Source: Pomacea canaliculata (lineage: Eukaryota; Mollusca; Gastropoda; Architaenioglossa; Ampullariidae). Taken from it: DNA of 64,000 nt. The stretch is from NCBI RefSeq assembly GCF_003073045.1, contig NC_037596.1, forward strand, positions 29,300,392-29,364,391. Reading direction: 5' to 3'. Below the pieces are notes generated by a model. That model searched no databases, was not told the DNA's origin, and saw only the letters and a program-made list of their open reading frames with translations. Made by a program: the position numbers and the translations under genes. Positions 51,215-63,437 of this stretch are shown one piece after another (within the stretch, counting starts at the first letter, position 1; every line of letters begins with the position of its first letter).

Positions 51215-51982
51215 TGAATCTAGATGTCTCTCTAGAGATTATTGCACAAAACAAAAGCCTCAGTGAGACAAGAAAATAAAACCTAAAGCATACAGAATAT
51301 AAAAAAGGATTATATGATAAGAAACAATACTCTGAAGGAGTTGAGCCTCTTTAGCCATTATTGCACGAAACAAAAGCTTCAATGAGACAAAAGAATAAAA
51401 CCTTAAGCTTGTAGAATATAGAAAAACAACACAATGTGATAGGGAACAATACTCAGAAAATCAATACAGAGAATTTAGAAAAAAAGACATCGTGTGATAA
51501 AGAACAAAACAGAAAATTATTGCAAAATTATTCTTCTCGGAGATGCTTAGCTTCGTTAAGTTTGCAGAGGATAAAGGGAGGTAAGGACAACTTAACTAGC
51601 AGCCAGCTTTGAGGTTTACTTCCCTTTTTAATTTTAATTAGATAAATAATTAAATAAATAATTTAAATGATATAAATAGAATTAGTCAAAATAAATACCT
51701 TCTTTTTGCCACTGTTTTCTCTTAGAAACCAATTAGTAATCAGACGGTAATTACTGAAGCACCACAACGTGTGACTTTGTATGAATGTAGGTATAAAATG
51801 TGACAAAATATTACTTGAAGCTCACTTTCTCCTTCTGTCAATTCCACACGTCAATTCAAATCAGGGATCTTATAATTCAATTATGTTTTTGTTGCCTCTC
51901 CTATTATGGCTTCTTATTAGCAATATCTGCTCACAGAACACATAACAAAAAGCCACCATCGTTCATTTCAAACATTTTGAAT
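51215..51982 (-). other. Inverted 3' flank of g10
   Basis: The reverse complement matches the flank after g6 (about 38915-39640), including the GAGGCTCAACTCCTT segment. The junction with g9 intron 2 lies near 51214 beside CTAGATGTCTCTCTAGAG, a small imperfect palindrome. No gene. Confidence 0.6.
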
Positions 51983-51988
51983 TTTATT
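51983..51988 (-). terminator. g10 poly(A) signal
   Basis: TTTATT on the plus strand (AATAAA on minus), in the family context AATAAAATTCAAA. Confidence 0.7.
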
Positions 51989-52080
51989 ACAAGTCTCTGT
52001 CCAGTGTCTTGCTGTTATATAGCCTTATTTGCTAACACATCAGCTCCCTTTCTCTGTCAGGTGTCGCATGTATCAGCCTG

Positions 52081-52404
52081 TTAAGCTGCATATAAGGCCA
52101 CAATCTCGTTTTGGATGTCATTTAATATCTGCCAAGACAAAGATATGATTAGGCGTGACAAGTTGCATCAATCACATTCTTCCCATTGCGTACTGTACCT
52201 GACAAAGTTGAGAAGAATCTTTTTAATTACTTATTTTCTATGTAATGTTTTCATTCTCTCAAGCATGCACGATGGGACAACTACTTAAAGGGGATAAGGA
52301 TTGGTTGGAAGGTCACACCTTTCATCCTGCTGTGTTATCTCCTCATCCTTTGCGATTATTTTTACGGCCCGACGTTCTTGCTCCGAGTTAAAGATGATGA
52401 TGAT

Positions 52405-52459
<55 letters not shown>

Positions 52460-52584
52460 TGATGATGATGATGATGATGATGAGGAGGAGGAGGAGGAGG
52501 AGGAGGAGGAGGAGGATGTGGTAGAGGAGAAGTAGGAGGAGAAAGAGAAGGAGCAGGAATTCGTGGAAGAGGAAGGTAAAGAGC

Positions 52585-52633
<49 letters not shown>

Positions 52634-54004
52634 CAATAACGGCTTTTGACGGTGAAGACAGTAAACACAAGCTCCTCCGTCTCTGATTCATAATTATAGT
52701 CAGATATGGCTATATTCAACAGTGGCAGTAGTTTATCTCAAAATACGGCATGTCTATCTATCTATCAGATATTACCTGTGGAAGACTCGACTGACAATCT
52801 TCAAGTGTGATTTCCCCGTCATCTGAAAATTCAGTTCAGTTGTTTGAAATGTGAAGCTCACAACATAAAACGATTTTAAATTTAAGCAGCAACATATTTT
52901 AAAACATAATAGCTAAGTACATATTTGAAAACACTAAATTAATTTTAAAATCAGAAATGGTATTCTTCACGACAAAAGATAACATTTTCAAGTGTCCTTT
53001 GTACAATCCTCTGTAGGTATGAGCTAGAAATACCTTTTGTTTCTACCCTTTAATGTCCTAGTGTCAAAGGAGTCACACTCACCGTCAGCGTCGAAGATGT
53101 CAAACAGCACAGGAACAATGGACAGAGAGATCACGCCGTCAGCAGCGCCATCTTGTTTGTCGTAGTAGTTGAAATTACCCTGAATTACAAGCTCGGGTGT
53201 CCCGGGTAGCTGAGTAGCTGTATACTCTTCAATGGTTATGGTTTTGTCCTCTGCGAATAAGTGAAAAAAATTCAGACATCTCTTCAGTTTAATTTACATC
53301 CGCAAACCGCCTTAATGAGCATCAATCTTTTTAGTATTCTTATTCTAAATATAAGATGTTTAAAATGTAAATTATGTACACAGTTTTCTGTGCTAGAGAG
53401 CGCTTGTCAGTAGCCTTAACGGAAATAATAAGTAAAATTTGTAAAAAAATAAAATAAAAGAGATAATTAAACGCGGAAGATTAGAAAGGTATTAAAGGTA
53501 ATGCTGTCATCGCTGACAAAGACGACGATAGTGATGATAATAATGACGATTACTGTTTGTGTCTTTTCTTTCGAAGACGGTCATCAGTTCATCTCGCTGT
53601 ATAACCCCATCACCGTCGAGGTCGACAGCGGCGAAAGATCTTTGAACTTCGTCGTAGCCCACCCTGAAAGAATAAATCAAATGGTTTAGTAGTTGTGTTA
53701 TGTAAGTTATGTATTCATTTGTTAAGGATGTTAACTGGATGTGCTTTTGGTGCCTGTGTTTATGTGTGTGTGTGAGAGAGAGAGGAGGGTTGCTATGCAT
53801 CTGTAAGAGATTTTAATTACTCTTATTCCTTATTTATTGCTTTGAACTATATGCTGTAAAAAAGAGAAGCGTCTGAGAATATTTACTGAATTTAAAAATC
53901 TTCGAGCGTCGCTCATAACTAGTTTAGAATTCTATAACTCTTAAAAATATGAGCTCTTACCCAAGAACTGCAGCTAGAAGACAGGAAAGAATGACAACCT
54001 TCAT
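52081..54004 (-). CDS. g10: secreted EF-hand protein, type I, 138 aa, minus strand
   Basis: Minus-strand coding exons in order 54004-53961, 53663-53554, 53250-53083, 52822-52776 and 52128-52081 sum to 417 nt, with canonical GT-AG introns. The signal peptide is MKVVILSCLLAAVLG. EF1 is DLDGDGVIQRDE, EF2 DTNKDKTITIEE with Lys at position 6, EF3 a degenerate [12 protein letters not shown], and EF4 [12 protein letters not shown]. The tail is CQSSLPQ then ILNDIQNEIVALYAA. It is the intact, inverted counterpart of g6 and shares its unusual EF2 and Cys-containing tail. It is the only complete copy in this orientation. Confidence 0.87.
52393..52633 (+). repeat. (ATG)n/(GAG)n compound microsatellites in g10 intron 4
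   Basis: GAT runs at 52393-52481 and 52586-52633 with GAG runs between. They are the minus-strand equivalents of the CTC/ATC tracts in other introns 4 and create Ser/His/Ile homopolymer frames. Confidence 0.92.
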
Positions 54005-54259
54005 GATAAAAATCTTCGAATTAGTCTTCCCTGTCAACAACAAAAATTACACATTATCTCTAATATTTGTGTATCGTTAGCTTGCTTTTCTTTTAGTCTT
54101 GGTTTGATTACTTCCCTTAGACTATAACATCAGCGGCATTTCCATCAGATGATCTCAAGAAATATTTACTGGTATACTTGTTTAGTCAGGTAACTGCAGC
54201 TAATGTATTATACAAATTAATTTTGTATTAGATAATTTTTTATCTTACAATATATTTAC

Positions 54260-54752
54260 CGTTTGAAGAGGAAGTAATTAAATGGAACCAAGAGAACTTG
54301 GGTTGTGATGTGTGTATGGTCAGAAGATAGCGGGACCGAATATATACTTTGATTCCCGAGGATCAAACCAATAAATCAAAACGAAGCTTGTGATATAGAA
54401 AAAATCTGCTGCCTTGTAATCTGTAAGTAGGTGTGACAGGTGACTGTGTGCTGTAATAAACACAAGATTATCCGATGATGTATGAGATCACGTGGTGAAT
54501 GTTTCTCTGGGAAATAATCTGCACGTGCTGGCAAACGATCTTCCAGCAATGTGTCTTGTTATTTATTTCCACACTTCAGTGAATTCACGAATCTGTTACT
54601 TGAATTGACCTGCAGCAGGTCTAGTCACAGTGTGTGTCTGTCGTTGTTTGTGTGTGTAGGCGTCAGGCAGGGGAGACAATAAGCCGCGTAGTCTCAAGTG
54701 TCGAGTTGCCGAACTTGATCTTTAGACGCACACACATGTCGCTTTGCATTGC
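54260..54752 (-). promoter_or_regulatory. g10 promoter and noncoding first exon (minus strand)
   Basis: On the minus strand: the upstream core at about 54690-54660, TATATATT (plus-strand AATATATA at 54339-54346), and the first exon ending at 54260 in CTTCAAACG before GTAAATAT. Confidence 0.65.
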
Positions 54753-54946
54753 ATACTGTAATTTTCCCTTCTTCCCTGAAACCCCTTATCCTTAAGACCA
54801 CTACCTTAGTTTTTCTACAGTTTATTTCTAATTTAAGGTTCTGGTGAGGCAGTTTATTTAGTTTTGGAGTGAAGCCGATATGCTTGATAGAAACATCAGA
54901 TCGTCTGCAAACATGAGAATGAACAGTTCAACTAGAGCCTACAGTA
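54753..54946 (-). mobile_element. LINE reverse transcriptase fragment (minus strand)
   Basis: The reverse complement matches the 3' part of 36085-36398, including the FADD-coding region, and joins the g10 promoter at the same point as in g6. Confidence 0.65.
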
Positions 54947-55258
54947 TTTTGAATTGAGATCAGAACACGGGATGCTTCTCTCCGATTACATTCTCATTTT
55001 GTTTAAACATCTGTCATGGTTTTAACTTCTTTTTCTCATTGTCACTGTTCTTCTTGCGGTCTGTAATGACTTTAATTCCAAAATTAAACTCTAAAAATAA
55101 AATTATTTGTTGGGTACCAAGCTCGACTGTAAGTATGTTATACACGAAATCTTCAAGTAGTCTGCATGGGTTAGTTTATGTTCAAATATTTTAATTGTAG
55201 AAAATAGCAGTATGAACATTGTGAGCTGTATTGTATTTATATCTTACAATGTACTTAC

Positions 55259-55690
55259 TGTTTGAAGTAGAAGCAAGTCAGTTGTATCAAGGGAACTTGG
55301 GTTGTGGTGTGTGTGGTCAGTAGATGGCAGGGCCAAATATATACTGTGATTCGTGAAAAAGAGATTTATTACTTAAGACTAAGCTTGTCATAAGGAAAAC
55401 GCTACTGCTTTTAAACTGTAAGTAAATGTGACTAGGCGAGGAGGCGTTTTACCATAAAATCAAAAAAATCTCATGATGTATGCGTGAAGAACAGTGGTGA
55501 GGTGATAGTTAATACCAGCATTAAAACCACGTATTTACTTTTAAATTTCATGAATTTACGATTTTTTTTTGATGTCTCTATATGTCCCCTATTGTGTATG
55601 TGTAGGCGTCAGGCAGGGAGGGCAATAAGCCGCTTACTGGCAAGTGTCGAGTTGCCGGACTTGATCCTTACAGTACACACATGCGCTTTG
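55259..55690 (-). promoter_or_regulatory. Orphan promoter module (minus strand)
   Basis: The reverse complement resembles the g7 promoter: the core at about 55630-55600, TATATATT (plus AATATATA at 55336-55343), and the first-exon homolog ending CTTCAAACA at 55259 before GTAAGTAC. Downstream on the minus strand (55250-54950) no coding exon follows before the g10 LINE piece. Confidence 0.55.
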
Positions 55691-55764
55691 CATTTTATGT
55701 TTTCTTTGGTGCAGGTTATATGCTGAGTTGTAGAGCCAATATCATGTGCGTCTAACAACAGTTT

Positions 55765-55828
55765 AATAACTACGACGACGACGACGACGACGATGCTGCT
55801 GCTGCTGCTGCTGATGATGATGATGATG
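55765..55828 (+). repeat. (ACG)n-(CTG)n-(ATG)n microsatellite
   Basis: Three trinucleotide runs in series in the noncoding upstream block of the inverted module. Confidence 0.85.
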
Positions 55829-56042
55829 GCGATGTCTACTCCAGTTCTTAAGTAGCATAGTATTAAACGATAAAAGTTATACGTTTTATGTACTCACTGA
55901 AAAAAGAAAAATAGAAATAAAAAAGTGAAAGAAACAACAACAACAACATTGAATTATAAGATCCCTGTTTTGAATTGACGTGTGGAATTGACAGAAGGAG
56001 AAAGTGAGTTTAATGTATTTTATTATTACATTTCATACCTAT

Positions 56043-56373
56043 CAGGGTCAGGTCAGGTCAGTCCCATGCCCGGTCCGGGCGTAGGGGGGACCGTCCGGCA
56101 GCAGCAACAGACAGAATTTTCCACCCGGTCCTGTCTTCAGCAGACTAGAGAGCAAGTCTGGCATCTCGCGTCGTCCATTCTTTAATGTTGTGACCCAGCT
56201 TTCCTCGGACGACACGACGACGGCTCCCTTCGAGGGTTTCCTGTTAGGATCGTCTTGCGACAGGGTGTTGTGGCGGTGACGTGACCAACCAGGCGAGCTT
56301 GCCCGCTTCACTGTTGCCAGAAGGGCTCATGTGGGCCACAAGGGAGGTACGGTGCTCTGTACGTATGCGTTGG
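56043..56373 (-). mobile_element. 5'-truncated LINE 3' end with 12-bp target duplication
   Basis: TTTCATACCTAT lies on both sides (56031-56042 and 56374-56385). The minus strand reads text typical of the C-terminus of a non-LTR ORF2: a KPSKGAVV/ETLEGSRRR region, NIKEWT-like text in a second frame, then MPDLLSSLLKTGPGGKFCLL. It ends with (TGACC)n at the low-coordinate end. The g6 flank near 39083-39100 has the site without the insert. Frames are broken. Confidence 0.75.
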
Positions 56374-56385
56374 TTTCATACCTAT

Positions 56386-57530
56386 ACATTCACACAAAGT
56401 CACAAGTTGTGGTGGTTCAGTAATTACCGTTTGGTTACTAATTGGTTTCTAAGATAAAACAGAGGCAACAAGAAAATATTTATTTTTGAATAATTCTGTT
56501 GATATCATTTAAAATATTTATTTATTTATTTAATTATTTATTTAATTAAAATTAAAAAGGGAAGTAAACCTCAAAGCTGGCTGCTAGTTAAGTTGTCCTT
56601 ACCTCCCTTTATCCTCGGCAAACATAACGAAGCTCAGCATCTCCGAGAAGAATAATTTTTCAATAATTTTCTGCTTTGTTCTTTATCACACGATGTCTTT
56701 TTTGCTAAATTCTCTGTATTGATTTTCTGAGTATTGTTCCCTATCATATTGCCTCGTTTTTTTATATTCTACAAGCTTTAGATTTTATTCTCTTGTCTCA
56801 CTGAGGCTTTTGCAATAATCGCTTAAGAGGCTCAACTCCTTCAGAGCAGCATAAGCTTTAGTTAGACCACAGTAAATGTTGGGAGCAGGTTTTCGAGAAA
56901 AAAAATCATTCTATATCTCTTTAGTCGACCTTGTTGTAGAATCATATGTAAAATCATTTGTTTTGGTTTCTAGTCTCAATGTTTTGATACCATAGTGGTT
57001 TTTAGAAGGACGATTTCTGACTAAGAGAGCAGAGCGCTAATCTAAAGAGTGACAAACGACATTTAGAAAACATTTCATCAAATACAACTTTTATCTGCTG
57101 GGTATACAGCACAATGGGATAGACATACAAGACACAAGATACAAAATTGAGTTACCCCTTTAACGGAAAGTACATTTAAACAAAGAAAACTAGAGGTTTC
57201 GTAAACATCATTAATATAATTTCTTAGAGCGATAGGTTAATTCCACCGTCAAAGAAAAAAAGTAAGATAGACTACTATTAAACTTCCGTGAACAAAAAAA
57301 AAGATTATTTTTGATCAACCGTCAGCATTTACTACGTTCTTTACTTATAAAGAGGTGTATCTTTCTGTGTTTGTGATAGAGTGAGAGATAGGAAGAGAAA
57401 GACAGCGTGTGGTGGTGGTGGTGGTTGTGTTTCTTTCTTTCAATTTTTCGTTTCTTTTTCTTCTTCTTTCAGTGAGTACCTGAAACATATAACTTTTATC
57501 GTTTCTTTCTATGCTACGTAAGAACTGGAG
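56386..57530 (+). other. Array unit 3' flank block without a preceding gene
   Basis: Paralogous to 39100-40270 behind g6. No gene body precedes it in this orientation. Nothing else is recognised. Confidence 0.5.
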
Positions 57531-57539
57531 TGGACATCG

Positions 57540-58113
57540 CCATCATCATCATCAGAAGCAGCAGCAGCAGCATCGTCGTCGTTGTCGTCGTAGTTATTAA
57601 ACTGCTGTAAGACGCACATGATATTGGCCTCTACAACCTCAGCATATACACAAGCAACAAATATATATATGCTAAGCGACATGTGTGTACGTCTAAGGAT
57701 CAAGTCCGGCAACTCGACACTTGCCACAAAGCGGCTTATTGCCTCCCCTGCCTGATGCCTACTCATACAAAAAGGGACATAGAGACATTCAGAAAAAAAT
57801 TCGTACACTCACTGAAATTTAAAAATAAATAATAAAAATTAATACGTGGATTTATTGCTGGGTAATCAATAATCCTCGCCACTTCTTCACATCCATCATG
57901 AGATTTTCTTGATTTTATGGTAAAACGCCTCCTCGCTAGTCACATTTACTTACAGTTTAAAAGCAGTAGACGTTTCCTTATGACAAGCTTAGTCTTAAGT
58001 TATAAATCTCTTTTTCACGAATCACAGTATATATTGGCCTCCATGCAGCTACTGACCACACACCACGACAACGAAGCTCCCTTGGTACAACTGACTTGTT
58101 TCTACTTCAAACA
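57540..58113 (+). promoter_or_regulatory. g11 promoter and noncoding first exon
   Basis: Core GCGGCTTATTGCCTCCCCTG near 57730. TATATATT at 58028-58035. The first exon ends CTTCAAACA at 58113 before GTAAGTAC. Some bases inside the first exon differ by small indels from g7. Confidence 0.6.
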
Positions 58114-59140
58114 GTAAGTACATTGTAAGATAAAAAAAAATATATATATATACCTTATACAATACAGCTTATATTGTTTCAGCTGCTATTTTTTACAAAT
58201 AATCACCCCGAGGAAGTTACAGTCCAAGAGGGGGTATTGTGTCCGTTTACCCTAGTCAAACCAGACTGTGTTTATCTGGTCGCCGATCATTCTTCTAGGT
58301 TGTACCTATACTAACCTACAAGAGAATACACTCGCCATTCTGGTTACTACTATTATATACGATTTATTCAGAAGTGTGACGCTCACTTCCGTACGATTTT
58401 TATGTCGTGCTCAAAAAGAAATGTGATTTGTTTTTTAGTGATGCTGCTCTGCAAGTGAAGTGTGTTATTTAATCATCATATCAGTATTAGGAAGTGGTCA
58501 TGCGCGTACAGACTACATGTATGTAGGATAGGGATGAGAGAGGTATAAGTGGATAAATGAATGAATGAGCGTGTGTGTGTGAGAGAGAGAGAGGACTGCT
58601 ACCCAGTGTATAGAGCTCACATGAATGTATGATAGGAATGAGATGGGTACTGATGGGTAGATGATTGAAAAATTGCTTACATGTGCTCACCCTATATAAA
58701 TGACAATGGCTGAAACGGCCTTTTGAGTCAATAAAATGTTCGAGTTCGAGTTCAAAGATGAAGCATTCTATATCTTGATTAGTTTGTCAGTCGATATTCC
58801 TTTGTTGATTACTTTTTATGTATATGTTTTTATCTTTATCTTTTAGGACTATCGTTTATCTTTAAATGACAAGTATTTTTTCAGTTTCATGTATCTAAAC
58901 ATTTGTTCCTAAGTTATTGCCTAAACGACGACTGAGTGTCAATACACAAGACTTGTAAAGTTTATACATTCGCTCCTAAAATATTTAGACGTTTAGATAA
59001 CTGGATAATATGTTCAATATTATACCAAAGTGAAAGGTTTTCGGGTTTAATATAAAGTCAGATTTAAGGATTTAAAAAAGATTTTTCAAGGAAACATGAG
59101 TACTAAAGTTCAGAAACATTACTTGCTATATTTTATATGA
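58114..59140 (+). other. g11 first intron
   Basis: About 1 kb between the noncoding exon and the coding exon. Bases 58840-59140 match g7 41100-41400 without the telomeric run. Bases 58200-58800 are not in g7 and show GT/GA runs, with nothing recognisable. Confidence 0.5.
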
Positions 59141-59173
59141 AGATCAACTCGCAGTTTACCTGACATATTCGTC

Positions 59174-61178
59174 ATGAAGCTTATCATCTTTCTTGGTCTT
59201 CTGGCTGTTGTGCTTGGGTAAGTGTCGATGTCTTTGGTTTAACAAAGAAAACAATCTGTAATTTTTTACAACTAAGTTTAGGGGGCGGTGTAGATAGTAC
59301 ATCTGAGTAATTTAACGGTAAAGTGGTCGTCAGAACTAATTAGTTTCTTTAATAACCGATAAAATGATAATACAATGATTTGAGATTCTTATTAAATTCC
59401 ATTTTCTCAACATATAACTTCTAGCAGCACATAACTGTACATAACTTGCATATAAGCGCACACACACACACACTAGCACCAATGTCGGAGTCATGTGATC
59501 GTCTGATCAAAGAACTGCAAAATGTTTTTTTTGTTGTTTTCAGACGATAAAACCAACAGACTACCCCGAGCTTTTCTACCTCATCGACGCAGTGACAACA
59601 TGGGTTATTAACATCAATGAAATGAAGCATTGGTTATGACAGTGAAGATGTGTAATGGTAATAATATTATCATTGTCATCATCCATTATCTGCTATATTT
59701 ATACTGTAATATACATACACCTATGGAATTAGCCCGATCGCAAAGAATACTAAAATACTACTCTCACAATTTCAAATTATAAATTGTTTTCAGTTGACGC
59801 CCGGAGTGTACTCTAACCAAAATTATATTATCCACTTTGATGAATGTCAATAATAATCCGTGAAAATGTCTACTAAAAGAAACACGGGGAAGTTGCTGGA
59901 TAAAGTGTCTGTGCACCATGACAGTGGGATTTAGGTGACGTGAGTTCGGATCTCGGTTCACGCAAGCGGATGCTTATAAAGTCATTACACTAAATTTAAA
60001 GTTCCATCCAGTTTTGATGCAAAACCTTTGTTAAACAGCAGTGCATACGCATTTTAAATCCTTTTTTTTTTTTATTTACTTCTTTGTAGTGTTCACCTGA
60101 CACTAAATGTATTATTATTCAAGTACGATTTTAATTACACTTTTAATCTCTGTTTAATGGGATCTTTTGTCACACTAAAACCAAAGCTAGTATATAGCGA
60201 AATTATATCTGTGATTGGTGTTATTTAAATGCATGTAAGTATGATTATGTAAATGCTTGTAATATTCATAACAAATACTTTTCTTTCAAACTATCTTCAT
60301 AACAAAATGTTGTTGGTATGCTTGTGATACCATTTGTCGGTGAGAATACATTGGAGGTTTAAGACATTGTGTAAAATACACTTTAAAGGTCTAGTGAAGT
60401 GTTTTTAATAATTGGGTAAATTTCGGTGGCAGATACCTATTTATTAAAAAAAAAAAGCATTTGCACTCGATTTGTAAACAAATTACTCTGGCAGGCGATG
60501 GAGTGCTGACCTTTGACGAATTCCGACTGCTGGTTCGCATCCCGGGTCACCCCCTCTTATTGGAAGTGCTTTTTCAACTTCTTCGATGAACTGGACCAGA
60601 AGAAAGACGGCAAAGTCGAATAAATCTGCTGTCATCCTCCTTTCAATGGCTCGACGAAGACTGGAGTTTGATCTTAAGTAACGTCCTTGGGAGGAATAAT
60701 CTAAATGTATTAAAAATTATTATTAAATCATTTAAAAAATAATACTCTTCAAATTGATTTCAATGCTCGTCAGTGTTTTCATCAACTCAAACGTTTTCTG
60801 GTTTAGAAGTAAATAAACAAGCTGATCGTAATTGTGTGTTTCAAGCAGCACTAATTATCTAAACTGTATTTATTTTCAGACGACGGTGTACTCACTCTTG
60901 CGGAGTGCATATCGCAATACTCTCTGGTAATATAATCAGCTCATCAACAAAACAGACAGGCAAACAACAAACAAACAAACAAGCAGATACATAATATTTT
61001 AAGATGGGTAACGACTGTGAGATAAAAAAAAAAAAAAAATGAAATCCTGTAGGTTATAAGTTGGAAATGTTAAGTTATGCAGTGTAGGTAGGTGAAAATG
61101 TTTTATTCATACTTGATTTTGTTTTCGGTTTTCCAGATGTTCGGCGAAAACACTAACAGACGAGTCGACCTAGTCTGA
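59174..61178 (+). pseudogene. g11: type II EF-hand gene with many small indels
   Basis: The signal-peptide exon 59174-59217 is perfect (MKLIIFLGLLAVVLG, donor GTAAGTG). The EF1 exon (59544-59657) and EF2-EF4 exon (60495 to about 60662) have several single-base insertions and deletions against g7. They break the frame, and the exon-3 donor GTGAGT is reduced to GAGT. The EF4 exon 60880-60926 is full length. The last exon starts at 61137 and has an extra base before its stop. The same rate of small indels is seen in its introns and flanks, so either it is a decayed copy or this part of the assembly is unpolished. If the latter, the locus could encode a functional twin of g7. Confidence 0.7.
59885..60433 (+). 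mobile_element. Possible tRNA-derived SINE in g11 intron 2
   Basis: AGTTGCTGGATAAAGTG (box A-like) and, about 45 bases on, GTGAGTTCGGATCTCGG (box B-like) suggest a tRNA-related head. The 495 bases at 59939-60433 are absent from g7, which keeps only the head region (42150-42214). Terminal duplications and a tail repeat were not identified, so the call is tentative. Confidence 0.35.
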
Positions 61179-61288
61179 GTATTAACAGGCTGCTAAAAAG
61201 ACTACTGGAAAAAAGACAAATAAATTTCTAGTCTGAGTATTAACAGGCTGCTAAAAATGACTACTGGAAAAAAGGACAAATAAATTTT
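61170..61288 (+). repeat. 60-bp tandem duplication with poly(A) signals, g11 3' end
   Basis: The same head-to-tail duplication as at 42942-43061, each unit ending AAATAAATTT. It therefore predates the g7/g11 duplication. Confidence 0.85.
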
Positions 61289-62400
61289 TAAAAGTTTCAA
61301 CAATGGCAATGTTTTTTGTTGTTTGTTTTAGAGGCGTGGTGTTAATAATACATCTTGTACTACGATTTCCACTGTTTAACCTCCGTACATTTTTGAATGT
61401 TGTTTTGCTTTTAAAATTTTCTAAAATAAAGCAAACACCGTTAAAAAATAACAATTTTTTGATCAGTTTCATACATCATGGTTGAATGATCTGATTATCT
61501 CGCTAATTCTTTCGATCTTTTTATCTCTTTCCTCATTTTCTGGAATGTTGATTGATTTCAATGCAAATTTCACCAGCACTAACTTATAATTTTTCATTAT
61601 TTTTCGATTGTAAAAAGCTACCTTTTCATTTCATTACCACACAGCGAAAAGAGACTGGATCGATGATCACTAATCGAGAAGTACATGTGATAAGAATGTT
61701 CAAACATAAACTCTAGCAAGCAGGGGATGGTGATCATACTCCGTATTTGTTGTTGCATAAGGAAAACAATAGCAAACATAAAATATCTTTTCTTAAATTA
61801 TTCTGTTTATATTATTTAAGTATTATTTGGTATTTAATTATTATTTTATTTAATTTATATATTTTAAAGGAAGTAAACGCGTAAAGTTGGTAAGGGCTTA
61901 GCTGTAGTTATATCTCCCCCTTTAGCCTCTAAATTTGCAAACAACACACAAAGCCCAGCATCTCCGAGAACAAAGTTACAGACGATTGGTGAACAGACAC
62001 ATTTTACGTCACACTAGACTGACCATTGGAAAAACTAACAGAATACTCTAAATCTCGCCACGGAGATGTCAAGAAGCAAAAATACCAGAGCTTATATGTA
62101 AACAGAAACCGATGACTAGAGCACTGACTTGTTGTTTCTATGTACAGGACACCTAAGAGATGAGAAGTGAAAGAAAGACGTTAATTTTTCTTAGAGTAGA
62201 CTATGCTTGTTTAAAATTATTTTCCTTGTCTGTCTCTGTCTACTTTTTCTAGTCTTTCTCTGTTCTTCTCTTTCTCCGACTGTTGATCGTGTGAAGTCGT
62301 CTTTTGTATCGATGTATTGTTATGTATGTTCTCCACCTGCTGTGCGTTATTTATCATTTTTCATGTATTTTTGTCATTATTGTATAAAAAAGGAAGGCAA
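61289..62400 (+). other. g11 3' flank with two empty insertion sites
   Basis: Paralogous to 43062-45590 but without the retroposed insert (site near 61968-61985) and without the hAT-like MITE (site 62191-62206). No gene is recognised. Confidence 0.6.
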
Positions 62401-62830
62401 TAAGGTAAATCAACTTTTTAAAACGGTCGCGACCTCTACGCTCCTCGATGAGTAACAAGAATAGCTAAATTCTTTCATATACACCTAATGTCCTTTTCTC
62501 CTCTGTTAACTTTCTCTACGGCTTGTGCACGAAACAAGATTGCCGACTCTCTCCTCTTTGGTGCCATAGATGAGGTCACTTATCTCTTCTTCACTGAAAT
62601 TGTTCAAAAAACATTATCTCACAAAAAAATAGCAACTGTCAGCACACCACGTAAACATACAGTCACGTGAAAACACCGTACGTGGAAAGAATCTCGATAC
62701 AAAAACTATGAAAAAACACTGGAAAACATCATTTATAGATTTGGGCAGTTTGTATAGCTGTTACACAGAAAACACTGCGCGCACTGTGTTAACCGTCATT
62801 TTTTAGAAGCATCTTGTGAGGTAGATTTGT
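62400..62830 (+). promoter_or_regulatory. Second-class promoter homolog upstream of g12
   Basis: Degraded copy of 45585-46146: ACGGTCGCGACC..., CAGTCACGTGAAAACACCGT, AATCTCGATACAAAAACT, then the exon-end homolog near 62803-62823 (AAGCATCTTGTGAGGTAGAT). Interrupted by small indels and a short unrelated insert. Confidence 0.4.
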
Positions 62831-63192
62831 TTGTGTGATCCTTAAAATGTTCCAGTACAGGTATGTTGTTTGTTTTTAACTTGTGTGAACATCAATGGGT
62901 CAGTTGTAAAAAATTATGGAAGAATTTTTACAAAAATAATTTATAAATATCTTGAGATTCACGACAACGTTAAGTGGGAAAAATTTTTATATTATTAAAT
63001 TTTATTAAATAAAAGAAAATTATATAAATAAAAGAATTTTTAACTCAGAATTAGATGGGTGTGATTTTTAACTCACTTTATTTTAGAGTTTCTCTTGCAG
63101 TCATCGAGGGCGATGATCTATTTGATGGTGCTGGTACCTTCTTGCCTGCGCGTCACTATGAATAGCTAGCTGTCCAAGTATGCTCTGCCATA
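62831..63192. other. Unresolved sequence before the gap
   Basis: A possible acceptor TCTCTTGCAG lies near 63091-63100, followed by a short frame MIYLMVLVPSCLRVTMNS at 63113-63169 that looks like a hydrophobic leader but does not resemble either family signal peptide. Not strong enough for a gene call. Confidence 0.2.
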
Positions 63193-63292
63193 NNNNNNNN
63201 NNNNNNNNNNNNNNNNNNNNNNNNNNNNNNNNNNNNNNNNNNNNNNNNNNNNNNNNNNNNNNNNNNNNNNNNNNNNNNNNNNNNNNNNNNNN
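63193..63292. other. Assembly gap, 100 N
   Basis: Exactly 100 N, the usual placeholder for a gap of unknown size. The signal-peptide exon of g12 may be hidden here. Confidence 0.95.
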
Positions 63293-63437
63293 AATATGCT
63301 TTTCAACAATTGTTGCCACTTAATTAGTTTTGGTGTAAATTAGAATTAATTAAAATAAATAATCACGCAGTTCTTTTAATTTTGCATTAGCCGTTTGTAC
63401 TCACTTTGAATCCCAGTTCACTAAAAAAAATATCCAT

